From Galactobacter sp. (GTDB taxonomy: Bacteria; Actinomycetota; Actinomycetes; Actinomycetales; Micrococcaceae): a stretch of 14,686 nt of DNA. Under the pieces are notes generated by a model. It was not told the origin of the DNA. It searched no databases and saw only the letters and a list, made by a program, of their open reading frames with translations. The position numbers were made by a program, and so were the translations under genes. The DNA lies in contig JALAHE010000102.1 in NCBI GenBank assembly GCA_022712075.1, positions 1 through 14,686 on the forward strand, given 5' to 3'. Below, piece by piece: positions 5,118-13,079 of the stretch (its first letter is position 1; every line of letters starts with the position of its first letter).

Positions 5118-6593
5118 CTATCGGAGCTCGCCGCCCGCCCCGAGCCCCAGCGCGCGCTGCACCGTGAAGAAGAGGTCGGTCTGATCGCTCAGGCCCACCA
5201 CGTTGGCGGCCTGCGGCCCGTAGCCGGCGATGCGCACCTGCGAGCCCGTGTGCATCTGCGAGCCGCCCTCGTCCGCGGTCCCGTAGGCCACCGTGAGCGG
5301 CGCACCCTCGTTGGTCGTGAGCGTGCGGGTCAGGCCCAGCGTGGTCTCGCCCTGGTAGACGATCTGGGAGGAGTGGGCGTGATCGGCCGTGACGACCACG
5401 AGCGTGTTCTTGTCCTTCTTAGCGAAGTCGAGGGCCACCTGGATGGCCTCGTCGATCTGCACCGTCTCGCCGATCTGCCCGCACGGGTTCGCCGCGTGGT
5501 CTTCCTTGTCGATGGAGGCCGACTCCACCTGCAGGAAGAAGCCCTGCTCGCTGTGCTTCTTGTTCAGGAGGGAAATGGCCTTGCTCGTCATGTCCTCGAG
5601 CCGCGGGGTCTTGCTCGTGAGCGCCGGGTTGTCGGTGCAGCGCACCGCCGGCTCCTTGCCGCCCGTGCGGGTGGCCTTGGGGCCCTGCCAGTCAACGGGC
5701 ATGTTGCCCTGGGAGAAGAGGCCAAGCACGGGCTTTGACTGATTGGCCTTGGAAACGCGGTTCAGCTGCGAGCGGTCGGTGACGATCTGGTAGCCCTCCG
5801 CGGTGGCCTGCTCCAGGAGCGTCTTGCCCTTGTACTTACCGGCCGTGGCGACCTGGGAGAAGCTCTTGGCGCCGCCGCCCAGCGTCACGTCGGCGCGCGT
5901 CTTGATGAGCTGCTCGGTGATGGAGCCGCGCCCGCCGTTCTCCAGGGCGTTCGTGGGGCACTTGGCCGAGGTCTCGACGGGGCCGTAGCAGGAGCGGGCC
6001 GTCACGTGGGAGGCCTGGACGGCCGGGGTCGCGTCCTGCAGCTCGGCGGTGGAGACGTTGCCGGTGCGCAGGCCCTTCTCCTTGGCCAGCTCCAGCAGCG
6101 TCTTCTGCGCCTTGCCGTTGATGTCCACGGAGATGGCGTTGTTGTACGTCTTGGTGCCGGTGGCCCAGCCGGAGCCGGAGGCCGCCGAGTCCGTCACGTA
6201 GTCGGGCTTGCCCGTGGCCTTGTCCAGCGCGAAGGTCGTGTACTGACCCGTGAGCGGCAGGGCATCCAGCCCAGGGAAGCGGCCGGCCGCGCCGTACTGG
6301 TAGTTGCGGGCCACGGTGATCTCGGAGTCGCCCATGCCGTCGCCGATGATGAGGATGACGTTCTTGGCCTTACTGCCGTCGATCGCCTTACGGATCTCCT
6401 TGCTGCGATCACCGTGGTTGCGGGCGGCGCCGCCGTGCTGCGTGATGTCGCTGGTGCTCGGCTGAACGTTGGTGGTGGCGGGCTGGGGCGCGGCGGCCAG
6501 GGTGCCGGTCGCGGCGGTCGCGGCGGCGGCGCCACCGGCGAGGGTGGCGGCCACGGCGGCCACCGTGAGCGTGCGGGCAAGAGTCTTATTCAC
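5118..6593 (-). CDS. phoA: Secreted alkaline phosphatase, E. coli PhoA type
   Basis: A 491-residue phosphomonoesterase that releases phosphate outside the membrane. Every active-site residue of E. coli PhoA has a counterpart: nucleophile Ser136 in TDSAASG, Asp85, Asp187, Thr189, Arg200, Glu357, Asp362, Lys363, His366, Asp404, His405 and His448. These bind two zinc ions and one metal near the third site. All four cysteines of the two disulfides are kept (202, 212, 319, 371). Asp187 and Lys363 follow the E. coli pattern rather than the His variants of some other enzymes. An Ala-rich signal peptide precedes the mature part. The GTG at 6593 is chosen because AAGGA stands seven bases upstream; a GTG at 6608 in the same frame would add five residues but has a poor ribosome site. 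Induction by phosphate starvation is expected, but no clear PHO box was seen. Confidence 0.96.
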   Translation of the reverse strand: MNKTLARTLTVAAVAATLAGGAAAATAATGTLAAAPQPATTNVQPSTSDITQHGGAARNHGDRSKEIRKAIDGSKAKNVILIIGDGMGDSEITVARNYQYGAAGRFPGLDALPLTGQYTTFALDKATGKPDYVTDSAASGSGWATGTKTYNNAISVDINGKAQKTLLELAKEKGLRTGNVSTAELQDATPAVQASHVTARSCYGPVETSAKCPTNALENGGRGSITEQLIKTRADVTLGGGAKSFSQVATAGKYKGKTLLEQATAEGYQIVTDRSQLNRVSKANQSKPVLGLFSQGNMPVDWQGPKATRTGGKEPAVRCTDNPALTSKTPRLEDMTSKAISLLNKKHSEQGFFLQVESASIDKEDHAANPCGQIGETVQIDEAIQVALDFAKKDKNTLVVVTADHAHSSQIVYQGETTLGLTRTLTTNEGAPLTVAYGTADEGGSQMHTGSQVRIAGYGPQAANVVGLSDQTDLFFTVQRALGLGAGGELR

Positions 6594-6713
6594 GACGGTG
6601 TCCTTCACTTCTCAAGCGGGAGCGGGCCTGGCCCGCGGATGACGGACCCCAGCGTGGACCTGTTCGGCAACATCCCGGCCCACGGTAAGCAAACGCTGTG
6701 TGAATTGAGTGGT

Positions 6714-6741
6714 GCCCGGGCTCCCGGTTCGCAGCCCGGGC
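6714..6741. promoter_or_regulatory. 9-bp inverted repeat, possible operator
   Basis: GCCCGGGCT and AGCCCGGGC flank ten bases. The centre lies about 70 bp upstream of the candidate permease -35 box and about 135 bp from the phoA start. It is the strongest dyad in the divergent region and a candidate site for the PucR-family regulator encoded at the end of the operon. This link is inferred from position only. Confidence 0.35.
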
Positions 6742-6795
6742 CACTGGTGTGCAAAGAGTCGAAAGCCTGCAAGAACTTCAGCAATCTGCCCATTC

Positions 6796-6821
6796 TTGAC
6801 GGCGCGGACCTTGCCTAGCCT
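6796..6821 (+). promoter_or_regulatory. Weak promoter candidate for the catabolic operon
   Basis: TTGACG (6796-6801) and TAGCCT (6816-6821) both resemble consensus boxes but are only 14 bp apart, shorter than the usual 16-18. The spacing suggests activator dependence or a wrong pairing. The leader would be about 50 nt. Confidence 0.25.
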
Positions 6822-6876
6822 GGGCGTCATCTCGCTCCAGCGGCACCGCCGCCCCGAATCCCCCCAGGAGGCCACC

Positions 6877-8214
6877 TTGGCCCAGCTCGCTCACGCTGAT
6901 GATGCGGCCCTCAGCCGCGTCGCGCCCCGCGACCAGAAGCACTGGTTCGGCATCGCCGTCCAGCGCTTCGGCCAGGTCTCGGCGCTCTCGCAGTTCCTCC
7001 TCGGAGCCACCCTCGGCTTCGGCATGACCTTCTGGCAGGCGGCCCTGGCCCTCCTGCTCGGCTCCATCATCCTCGAAGTCCTCATGTGCATCGTGGGCAT
7101 CATCGGCCAGCGCGAGGGCCTGAACACGGCCCTTCTGGCCCGCTGGACCGGCTTCGGCGAGGTCGGAGCCTCCCTCGTCGGCCTGGCCGTCGGCATCAGC
7201 CTCATCGGCTGGTTCGGCATCCAGTCGGCCATCTCGGCCCAGTCCCTCGACGTCATGATGCCCGGCGTCATGCCGGTCTGGCTCTGGAGCCTCCTCTTCG
7301 GCCTGCTCGTCACGGCCATCGTGGCCTTTGGCTTCAAGGGCATGCAGTGGCTGGCCAACGTCACCGTCCCGCTCTTCCTGATCCTGGTCGGCTGGTCGGT
7401 CATCTCCGAGCTCAGCAAGCATTCCTTCGCCGAGCTGCTCTCCTCCCCCGCCCCCGGCCCGCGCAACAGCATCTGGGCGGGCACCGGCATCGAGGCCGGC
7501 GGCCTCATCGTCGGCGCGATCATCACGGCCGACATGACCCGCTACAACCGTTCGGGCGCCGACGTGGTCAAGCAGACCGTGGTCGGCGTGAGCCTCGGCG
7601 AGTTCGGCATCGGCCTGGCCGGAGTCCTGCTGGCGCACGCCGCTGGCAGCGGCGACATCGTCGCGATCGTCACCTCGTCCGTCGGCTTCGTCGGCCTCAT
7701 CATCGTCATCACCGGCACCCTGAAGATCAACGACTGGAACCTCTACTCCTCCTCGCTCGGCCTGGTGAACTTCATCGCCACGACGTTCCGCAAGCACGTC
7801 AACCGCGTGCAGTTCACGATCATCCTCGGCGTGATCGGCTCGGTCCTCGCTGCCGCCGGCATCCTCGGCAAGTTCACCGACTTCCTCGTGGTCCTCAGCG
7901 TGGCCTTCCCGCCCATCGCAGGCATCATGGTCGCCGAGTACTTCATCGTGAAGCGCTGGCGCCCCGAGCTCGACGCTACGCGCGCCTCCGGCGCCCTGCC
8001 TGCCACTGCACCACGCGTCGTGCCGGCCACGCTGGTCATCTGGCTGATCTCGGCCGTGGTGGGCTACGTCGTCACGTGGGGCATCCCCTCGCTGTGGTCC
8101 CTCCTGCTCTCCATGCTCCTGTACGTCTTGGCAGGCAAGCTCGGCCTCGTGCGCGGCGTGGGGCAGGCGGCCACCGCCGACGCGACCGCCACGGCCCCGA
8201 TCGCCGCTCACTGA
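6877..8214 (+). CDS. NCS1-family permease (cytosine/purine/hydantoin type)
   Basis: A 445-residue membrane protein with about twelve hydrophobic segments, the usual size for the CodB-like branch of NCS1. These carriers import nucleobases, allantoin or hydantoins with Na+ or H+. Recognisable parts are GQREGLNTALLARWTGFGE, the helix-breaking GISLIGWFGIQ, GADMTRY-like ITADMTRYNRSG, and NDWNLYSSSLGLVN in the later half. The start is TTG at 6877: AGGAGG ends five bases before it, and the protein begins just ahead of the conserved PRDQKHWFG. An open frame continues 56 codons upstream but lacks a site and looks non-coding. It is first in the operon, followed after 46 bp by the HyuA-like gene, so the substrate is probably what that enzyme opens. 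Whether hydantoin, allantoin or a pyrimidine is carried cannot be decided here. Confidence 0.92.
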   Translation: MAQLAHADDAALSRVAPRDQKHWFGIAVQRFGQVSALSQFLLGATLGFGMTFWQAALALLLGSIILEVLMCIVGIIGQREGLNTALLARWTGFGEVGASLVGLAVGISLIGWFGIQSAISAQSLDVMMPGVMPVWLWSLLFGLLVTAIVAFGFKGMQWLANVTVPLFLILVGWSVISELSKHSFAELLSSPAPGPRNSIWAGTGIEAGGLIVGAIITADMTRYNRSGADVVKQTVVGVSLGEFGIGLAGVLLAHAAGSGDIVAIVTSSVGFVGLIIVITGTLKINDWNLYSSSLGLVNFIATTFRKHVNRVQFTIILGVIGSVLAAAGILGKFTDFLVVLSVAFPPIAGIMVAEYFIVKRWRPELDATRASGALPATAPRVVPATLVIWLISAVVGYVVTWGIPSLWSLLLSMLLYVLAGKLGLVRGVGQAATADATATAPIAAH

Positions 8215-8260
8215 GCGCCCCTCCTCCCCTCCTCGTTTAGTTCAGCGAAAGAAGAAGCAC

Positions 8261-9820
8261 ATGCACATCGGCATCGACGTCGGCGGAACCAATACCGACG
8301 CGGTCCTCATGGACGGGCGCACCACGCTCGCGGGCGTGAAGAACTCCACCAGCTCCGACGTGACCAGCGGCATCGTGGCCGCCATCGAGGCACTGCGCGG
8401 CGACCACTCCTTCGAGGGCCACGAGATCTCCGCCGTGATGATCGGCACCACGCACTTCATCAACGCCCTCGTCGAGGCCAGGCGCCTGGCCCCCACGGCC
8501 GCCGTCCGCCTCGGCCTCCCGGCCACCGCGGCGCTGCCGCCGCTCGTCGACTGGCCGGCGACGCTGCTCGAGGCGATCCACGCCAAGAGCTACCTCGCGC
8601 ACGGCGGCTACGAGTTCGACGGCCGTCCCATCTCACCGCTCGACCCAGAGGAGCTGCGCGGCATCGCCGCCGATATGGCCGCCAACGGCATCCGCTCCGT
8701 CGCCGTCTCCTCCGTCTTCAGCCCCGTCAACCACGACCTCGAGGTGCAGGCCGCCCAGATCCTCTCCGAGGTGCTCGGGGACGGCGTCGCGATCTCGCTC
8801 TCGCACGAGATCGGCCGCATCGGGATCCTGGAGCGCGAGATCGCCACGATCATCAACGCTGCGGTGCGCGTATTGGCCGGCGAGATCGTCGACGGCCTGA
8901 CCGCGGCGGTCCGCGCCCAGGGCATCGAGGCCCCCATCTTCCTGAGCCAGAATGACGGCACGCTCATGGACGAGGACTACGTGCGCCAGTATCCCGTGGC
9001 CACCTTCGCCTCCGGCCCGACCAACTCGATGCGCGGCGCCGCCCAGACCTCCGGGCTGGCCACGTGCGCCGTCATCGACGTAGGAGGCACCACGGCCGAC
9101 ATTGGCCTGCTCATCAACGGGTTCCCCCGCGAGACCGCCAACGAGGTCAAGGTCGCCGGCATCCGCACCAATTTCCGCATGCCCGACGTGCTCTCGCTCG
9201 GCATCGGCGGCGGGTCCATCGTGAACCCCGACACCGCCGAGGTGGGGCCAGAGTCCGTGGGTTACCGCCTGAGCACCGAGGCGCTCGTGTTCGGCGGCTC
9301 CACCCTGACGGCCACCGACATCGCCGTGGCCGCCGGCCGCGCGAATGTGGGCGATCCCAGCAAGGTGGCCCACCTCGATCCGGCGCGCGTACAGCGCGTG
9401 CTCGACCGCATCGCCGAGCGCGTCGCCGAGGCCGCGGCCCGCATGCGCACCTCGCCCGAGCCGCTGCCGGTCGTGGCCGTGGGCGGCGGGTCCATCCTGC
9501 TCCCCGACGAGCTCCCCCTCTTCGGCGCGGTGCACCGCCCGGAGAACTACGCCGTGGCCAACGCCATCGGCGCCTCGATCGCCCAAGTGGGCGGCGAGAT
9601 CGACAAGGTCTACGCAGTGGAGCCCGGCCGCCGCGAAGAGACCATCGCCGACGTGCGCGCCGAGGCGGTCAACAAGGCGATCGCGGCCGGCGCGGCGCCG
9701 GATTCGGTCTCGATCGTCGACTTCGACGAGGTGCCGATCCCCTATCTGCCCGGCAACGCCACGCGCATCCGCGTGAAGGCCGTCGGCGATCTCGACATGA
9801 ACGCGGGGGTGCGAGCATGA
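8261..9820 (+). CDS. HyuA-like hydantoinase/oxoprolinase family protein (short form)
   Basis: A 519-residue protein of the ASKHA-type hydantoinase/oxoprolinase family. Both phosphate-binding loops are present: IDVGGTNTDAV at residues 5-15 and IDVGGTTADIG at about 272-282, with LGIGGGSIV and AVGGGSILL further on. Relatives use ATP to open five-membered lactam or hydantoin rings (N-methylhydantoinase HyuA, 5-oxoprolinase alpha). Classic HyuA proteins are nearer 680-700 residues, so this one lacks most of the usual C-terminal region, and no HyuB-like partner is present. The ATG is preceded by the purine-rich GAAAGAAGAAG. Its stop overlaps the next start as ATGA, so it is translated together with the first DUF917 gene, which suggests the two act in one pathway or complex. 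The family is certain; the substrate is not. Confidence 0.93.
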   Translation: MHIGIDVGGTNTDAVLMDGRTTLAGVKNSTSSDVTSGIVAAIEALRGDHSFEGHEISAVMIGTTHFINALVEARRLAPTAAVRLGLPATAALPPLVDWPATLLEAIHAKSYLAHGGYEFDGRPISPLDPEELRGIAADMAANGIRSVAVSSVFSPVNHDLEVQAAQILSEVLGDGVAISLSHEIGRIGILEREIATIINAAVRVLAGEIVDGLTAAVRAQGIEAPIFLSQNDGTLMDEDYVRQYPVATFASGPTNSMRGAAQTSGLATCAVIDVGGTTADIGLLINGFPRETANEVKVAGIRTNFRMPDVLSLGIGGGSIVNPDTAEVGPESVGYRLSTEALVFGGSTLTATDIAVAAGRANVGDPSKVAHLDPARVQRVLDRIAERVAEAAARMRTSPEPLPVVAVGGGSILLPDELPLFGAVHRPENYAVANAIGASIAQVGGEIDKVYAVEPGRREETIADVRAEAVNKAIAAGAAPDSVSIVDFDEVPIPYLPGNATRIRVKAVGDLDMNAGVRA

Positions 9821-10920
9821 GCTGGATCCTTGATGCCGAGCGGGTCGAGGACATCGCCCGCGGCGCTGCGCTGCTCGGCACGGGCGGCGGCGGCGACCCC
9901 TACATCGGCGCGCTCCTGGCGCGCCAGGCGCTCGCGGAGCACGGCCCCGTCGCCGTGGTGGGCCTGCAGGAGGTGCCCGACGACGCCGTCGTGCTCACCG
10001 TGGCGATGATGGGTGCCCCCACCGTCATGGTGGAGAAGTTGCCGAGCCTCACGGAGGTCATGGCGCCCGTGCGCGCCGTGGGTGAGTACCTCGGCAAGCC
10101 CGTCACGCACGTGGCCTGCGCCGAGGTCGGCGGCGTGAACTCCACCATCCCCATCGCCGCGGCCGCCGCCCTCGGCCTGCCGCTCATCGATGCCGACGGC
10201 ATGGGCCGAGCGTTCCCCGAGCTGCAGATGGTGCTCCCCACCCTCTACGGCGTCACGGCTTCCCCCCTCGCCCTGGCCGACGAGAAGGGGAACGTGTCCG
10301 TCCTGAACACCGTCGACAACACGTGGACCGAGCGGATCGCCCGCGTGGCCTGCGTGGAGATGGGCTGCTCCGTCATGATCTCGGGCTTCCCCATGGACGG
10401 CGCGACGGCCAAGGCCGCCCTGGTTCCAGACTCCCTGAGCCACTGCGGGAACATCGGCACGGCCATCCTCGCGGCCCGCGAAGAGAAGCGCGATCCCGTC
10501 GCCGCGATCGTGGAGCTCGTGCGCGGTCGCGAGCTATTCGGCGGCAAGGTCGTCGACGTGCAGCGCGGCACCACCGCCGGCTTTGCGCGCGGCCGCGCCC
10601 GCATCGAGGCCGGCGGCCCCGACGCTGGCGCGCTCGAGCTGAACTTCCAGAACGAGCACCTCGTGGCCCGCACCGACACCGAGGTCCTGGTCACCGCGCC
10701 GGACCTGATCATGGTGGTCGATCACGACTCGGGCGAGCCCATCACCACCGAGGCCCTGCGCTACGGGCAGCGCGTGCGTGTGCTCGCGGCGCCGTCCGAC
10801 CCGCGTTGGCACACCCCAGAGGCTCTGGCCATGGTGGGTCCGCGCTACTTCGGCTACGAGATGCCCTCGCACCGCTGGGATTCGAGCACCGACCCCGAGC
10901 CGGCGGCGGTGGACGCGTGA
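9817..10920 (+). CDS. DUF917 (S-methyl thiohydantoin desulfurase-like) protein, copy 1
   Basis: A 367-residue cytosolic protein with the full DUF917 pattern: LLGTGGGGDPYIG (residues 19-31), MGAPTVMVEK (65-74), EVGGVNS (103-109), DADGMGRAFPE (125-135), FGGKVVDVQRGTTAGFARG (near 245), and GEPITTEALRYGQRV towards the C-terminus. To my knowledge Pfam now names this family after S-methyl thiohydantoin desulfurase, an enzyme in breakdown of S-methylated ergothioneine-type compounds; other members sit beside hydantoinases without proven function. The ATG start overlaps the HyuA stop by four bases, and the stop overlaps the next start as GTGA. Length and motifs match the family, with no damage seen. 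The role in a hydantoin or thiohydantoin pathway is inferred from family and neighbours. Confidence 0.92.
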   Translation: MSWILDAERVEDIARGAALLGTGGGGDPYIGALLARQALAEHGPVAVVGLQEVPDDAVVLTVAMMGAPTVMVEKLPSLTEVMAPVRAVGEYLGKPVTHVACAEVGGVNSTIPIAAAAALGLPLIDADGMGRAFPELQMVLPTLYGVTASPLALADEKGNVSVLNTVDNTWTERIARVACVEMGCSVMISGFPMDGATAKAALVPDSLSHCGNIGTAILAAREEKRDPVAAIVELVRGRELFGGKVVDVQRGTTAGFARGRARIEAGGPDAGALELNFQNEHLVARTDTEVLVTAPDLIMVVDHDSGEPITTEALRYGQRVRVLAAPSDPRWHTPEALAMVGPRYFGYEMPSHRWDSSTDPEPAAVDA

Positions 10921-12023
10921 GCTGGGAGCTGCGCGCCGCGGACCTCGCCGATTTGGCCCGCGGCGCCACCCTGCTCGGCACGGGCGGCGGCGGCGACCCC
11001 TACATCGGGCAGAAGCTCGTGGAGCGGGTCCTCGGCGAGCGCTCCATCACGGTGTGGGACCCTGAGGACGTCCCGGCGGATGCCCTCGTGATTCCCACGG
11101 CGCAGATGGGCGCCCCCACCGTCATGGTGGAGAAGATCCCGGCCGGGACGGAGCCCACGCTGGCGCTGCGCACGCTCGAGGAACACCTGGGCCGCACGGC
11201 GCAGGCCACCATGCCGATCGAGTGCGGCGGGATCAACTCGATGATCCCGCTCATCGTGGCGGCGGAGACGGGCCTGCCCGTGGTGGACGCCGACGGCATG
11301 GGCCGCGCGTTCCCCGAGCTCTCGATGGAGACCTTTGCCGTCTACGGCGTCAACGGCTCGCCGCTGGCCCTGGCCGGCGAACGCGGCGAGCGGGTCATCA
11401 TCGACACGGGCGCCGACAACCGGCAGATGGAGTGGCTCGCGCGCGGCGTGACGATCCGGTTGGGCGGCGTCGGGCACATCGCCGAGTACGCCATGACGGG
11501 CGAGCAGGTGCGCGCCACGGCGGTGCCGCGCACGCTCTCGATGGCGCTCTCGCTCGGGCGGGCGATCCGCGAGGCGCGCGAGCGCCACGAGGATCCCTTC
11601 GAGGCCATCGCAACGGTCCTGGCCCCCACGCTCTACAGCCACGTGCGGGAGCTCTTCCGCGGCAAGGTGGCGGACGTCGAACGCCGCACCACGGAGGGCT
11701 TCGCCCGCGGCCGGGCCGTCATCGAGGCGCCGGAGGGCGGGCGGCTGGAGATCGACTTCCAGAACGAGAACCTCGTGGCCCGCCGCGACGGCGCCGTCGT
11801 GGCGATCGTCCCCGACCTCATCTGCGTCGTCGACGCGGAGACGGCGGAGCCGATCACCACGGAGGGCTTGCGCTACGGCCAGCGCGTGCGCGTGCTCGGC
11901 ATCTCCACGCCCGAGCTCATGCGCACCGCCGAGGCCCTCGCAACGTTCGGCCCCTCGGCCTTCGGGTTGAGCGAGCCCTTTGTCCCCGTGGAATCGGCGG
12001 CGCACTCCCGCGCCACCGCCTAG
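10917..12023 (+). CDS. DUF917 (S-methyl thiohydantoin desulfurase-like) protein, copy 2
   Basis: A 368-residue paralogue of the preceding protein, aligning from end to end. In the first 31 residues 23 are identical, including the whole LLGTGGGGDPYIG motif. MGAPTVMVEK, ECGGINS, DADGMGRAFPE and TTEGFARGRA are also kept, so both copies look catalytically intact. They differ most in residues about 80-100 and in the middle (170-230), which may set different substrates or form the two subunits of a hetero-oligomer. The start is GTG in a GTGA overlap with copy 1; no separate ribosome site is needed. The next gene begins nine bases after its stop. Tandem duplication within the operon is the simplest origin. 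The precise reaction is not known from the sequence. Confidence 0.92.
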   Translation: MSWELRAADLADLARGATLLGTGGGGDPYIGQKLVERVLGERSITVWDPEDVPADALVIPTAQMGAPTVMVEKIPAGTEPTLALRTLEEHLGRTAQATMPIECGGINSMIPLIVAAETGLPVVDADGMGRAFPELSMETFAVYGVNGSPLALAGERGERVIIDTGADNRQMEWLARGVTIRLGGVGHIAEYAMTGEQVRATAVPRTLSMALSLGRAIREARERHEDPFEAIATVLAPTLYSHVRELFRGKVADVERRTTEGFARGRAVIEAPEGGRLEIDFQNENLVARRDGAVVAIVPDLICVVDAETAEPITTEGLRYGQRVRVLGISTPELMRTAEALATFGPSAFGLSEPFVPVESAAHSRATA

Positions 12024-12032
12024 AATCGCAGC

Positions 12033-13079
12033 ATGACGAGGACCCTCGGAGCCGAGCACCTTCCGGTGCTGGCCCGGGGGTTCTCGTGGTTGGGCGGGGG
12101 TGGCGGCGGCAACACCCTGACGCTCGAGCTGATCCTGGGTCAGCGCCGGCCGTGGCCTCTGACGGTCCACGGCGTCCACGAGCTGGACCCCGACACCCCA
12201 GCGGTTGCCGTCGGCTACGCGGGGTCCACCTACCTCATGACCGAACGCCTCCCCGACGCCGCCCTCTTCGCCCCGCTCCTGGCGGCGGCCGAACGCTGGA
12301 CCGGCACCCGGGCACGTGCCGTCTGCTCCATCGAGGGCGGGGGCATGAACGGCCTGACGCCGCTCCTGCTCGCCCCCGGCCTCGATCTCGTCGACGCCGA
12401 CCTCACCGGCAGGGCGCTGCCCCGCTTCGACCAGATGACCCTCTTCGTCGACGAGGTCCCCGGGCTCGTGGCGTGCGTGTCAACGGGCGCGGGCGGTGTG
12501 TGCGTCATCGAGGCAAGCCGCTCGGCCGACGTCGAGTCGCTCGTGCGCGCCGCCGTCGTGTGCGCGGGCGGCGTGGGCCCGGTGCTCATCGCCGGCTTCA
12601 CGGTGGGCCAGCTGGCGGAGCACGCCATCACGGGCGGCCTCGAGCGCGCGCTGGAGCTGGGCGGGGTCGACCCGTCCGGCGCGCCGCGGGCGGTCGCCGC
12701 GGCCATCGGGGGGCGCCACGTCGGCGGCGGCCGCGTCGAGTCGGTGACGCCCGGCGCGCTGGACCCGTACGCCTCCTCGGCGCTCATGGTGGACGACGAC
12801 GGCGCCGTCCTTCGGCTCGTCTCGCACACCGAGTTCCTCGCCGTGCAGCGTGACGGCGAGCTCGTGGCGAGCGCTCCGGAGGTGATCGTCTGCCTCGACG
12901 CGAGCAGCAACGACATCCTCGAGGTGCATGGGATTCACCCTGCCAGGCGCGTGGAGGTCTTCGCCCTGCCCGCCCCTGCGTGGTGGTCGGCGTCCCCGCA
13001 CCGTCTGCTCCACGTCACCCCCGCCGCGTACGGCGTGCGCGGCCTCGAGACCAAGGAGGAGCCGTGCAACACCCCCTGA
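12033..13079 (+). CDS. Divergent DUF917-like protein, copy 3
   Basis: A 348-residue protein that aligns with copies 1 and 2 over its length but is much changed. The GTGGGGDPY motif reads GGGGGGNTL (21-29), MGAPTVMVEK reads AGSTYLMTER, and DADGMGRAFPE reads DADLTGRALPR (121-131). The glycine-rich loop, EGGGMNG, the segment SHTEFLAVQRDGELVASAPEVIV and the end motif PAAYGVRG still show common descent. Loss of the Asp-Pro-Tyr and the Gly-Met of the third motif suggests a new substrate, a structural or regulatory subunit, or loss of catalysis. The frame is intact with normal codon use, so it is not a pseudogene. The ATG has a weak ribosome site nine bases after the previous stop. The gene overlaps the regulator by 16 bp. 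Confidence 0.85.
   Translation: MTRTLGAEHLPVLARGFSWLGGGGGGNTLTLELILGQRRPWPLTVHGVHELDPDTPAVAVGYAGSTYLMTERLPDAALFAPLLAAAERWTGTRARAVCSIEGGGMNGLTPLLLAPGLDLVDADLTGRALPRFDQMTLFVDEVPGLVACVSTGAGGVCVIEASRSADVESLVRAAVVCAGGVGPVLIAGFTVGQLAEHAITGGLERALELGGVDPSGAPRAVAAAIGGRHVGGGRVESVTPGALDPYASSALMVDDDGAVLRLVSHTEFLAVQRDGELVASAPEVIVCLDASSNDILEVHGIHPARRVEVFALPAPAWWSASPHRLLHVTPAAYGVRGLETKEEPCNTP

Larger units (their letters stand above)
6609..6876. promoter_or_regulatory. Divergent promoter region between phoA and the permease operon
   Basis: This gene-free region serves two divergent transcripts. It contains a dyad in the phoA leader (GCGGGCC-T-GGCCCGC, 6622-6636), a larger inverted repeat (6714-6741) and a weak plus-strand promoter candidate (6796-6821). 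For phoA only TACCGT (TAnnnT type) on the minus strand was noticed, without a -35 partner. Repeats of the kind bound by PhoP-type phosphate regulators were not found by eye. Confidence 0.45.

Noticed and set aside
6594..6608. phoA start at the upstream GTG (6608)
   Set aside because: That GTG has only a poor purine stretch before it. Its own bases include the AAGGA that serves the GTG at 6593.
6622..6636. GCGGGCC-T-GGCCCGC dyad in the phoA leader as a terminator
   Set aside because: The one-base centre cannot form a loop without losing pairs, there is no T-tract, and it lies in the phoA leader, not after a gene; chance in GC-rich DNA is plausible.
6640..6720. PHO-box direct repeats upstream of phoA
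   Set aside because: TTCAC and TTACC are present on the minus strand but about 15 bp apart, not the 11-bp period expected for PhoP sites.
6709..6876. A 56-residue N-terminal extension of the permease
   Set aside because: No ribosome site at the upstream ATG, proline/serine-rich non-membrane sequence, and it would cover the promoter region; the TTG at 6877 has an excellent AGGAGG.
6778..8211. A 477-codon open frame on the minus strand
   Set aside because: It mirrors the NCS1 permease, whose plus-strand frame has clear membrane segments and family motifs; the antisense product is low-complexity Asp, Glu and Gly.
10854..12179. A 441-codon open frame on the minus strand across DUF917 copies 2 and 3
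   Set aside because: Antisense shadow; it crosses two well-supported genes and shows no recognisable family.
12980..13063. An upstream start for the PucR-type regulator
   Set aside because: The 28 extra codons lie deep inside copy 3 and lack a ribosome site, while the GTG at 13064 follows AAGGAGGA.
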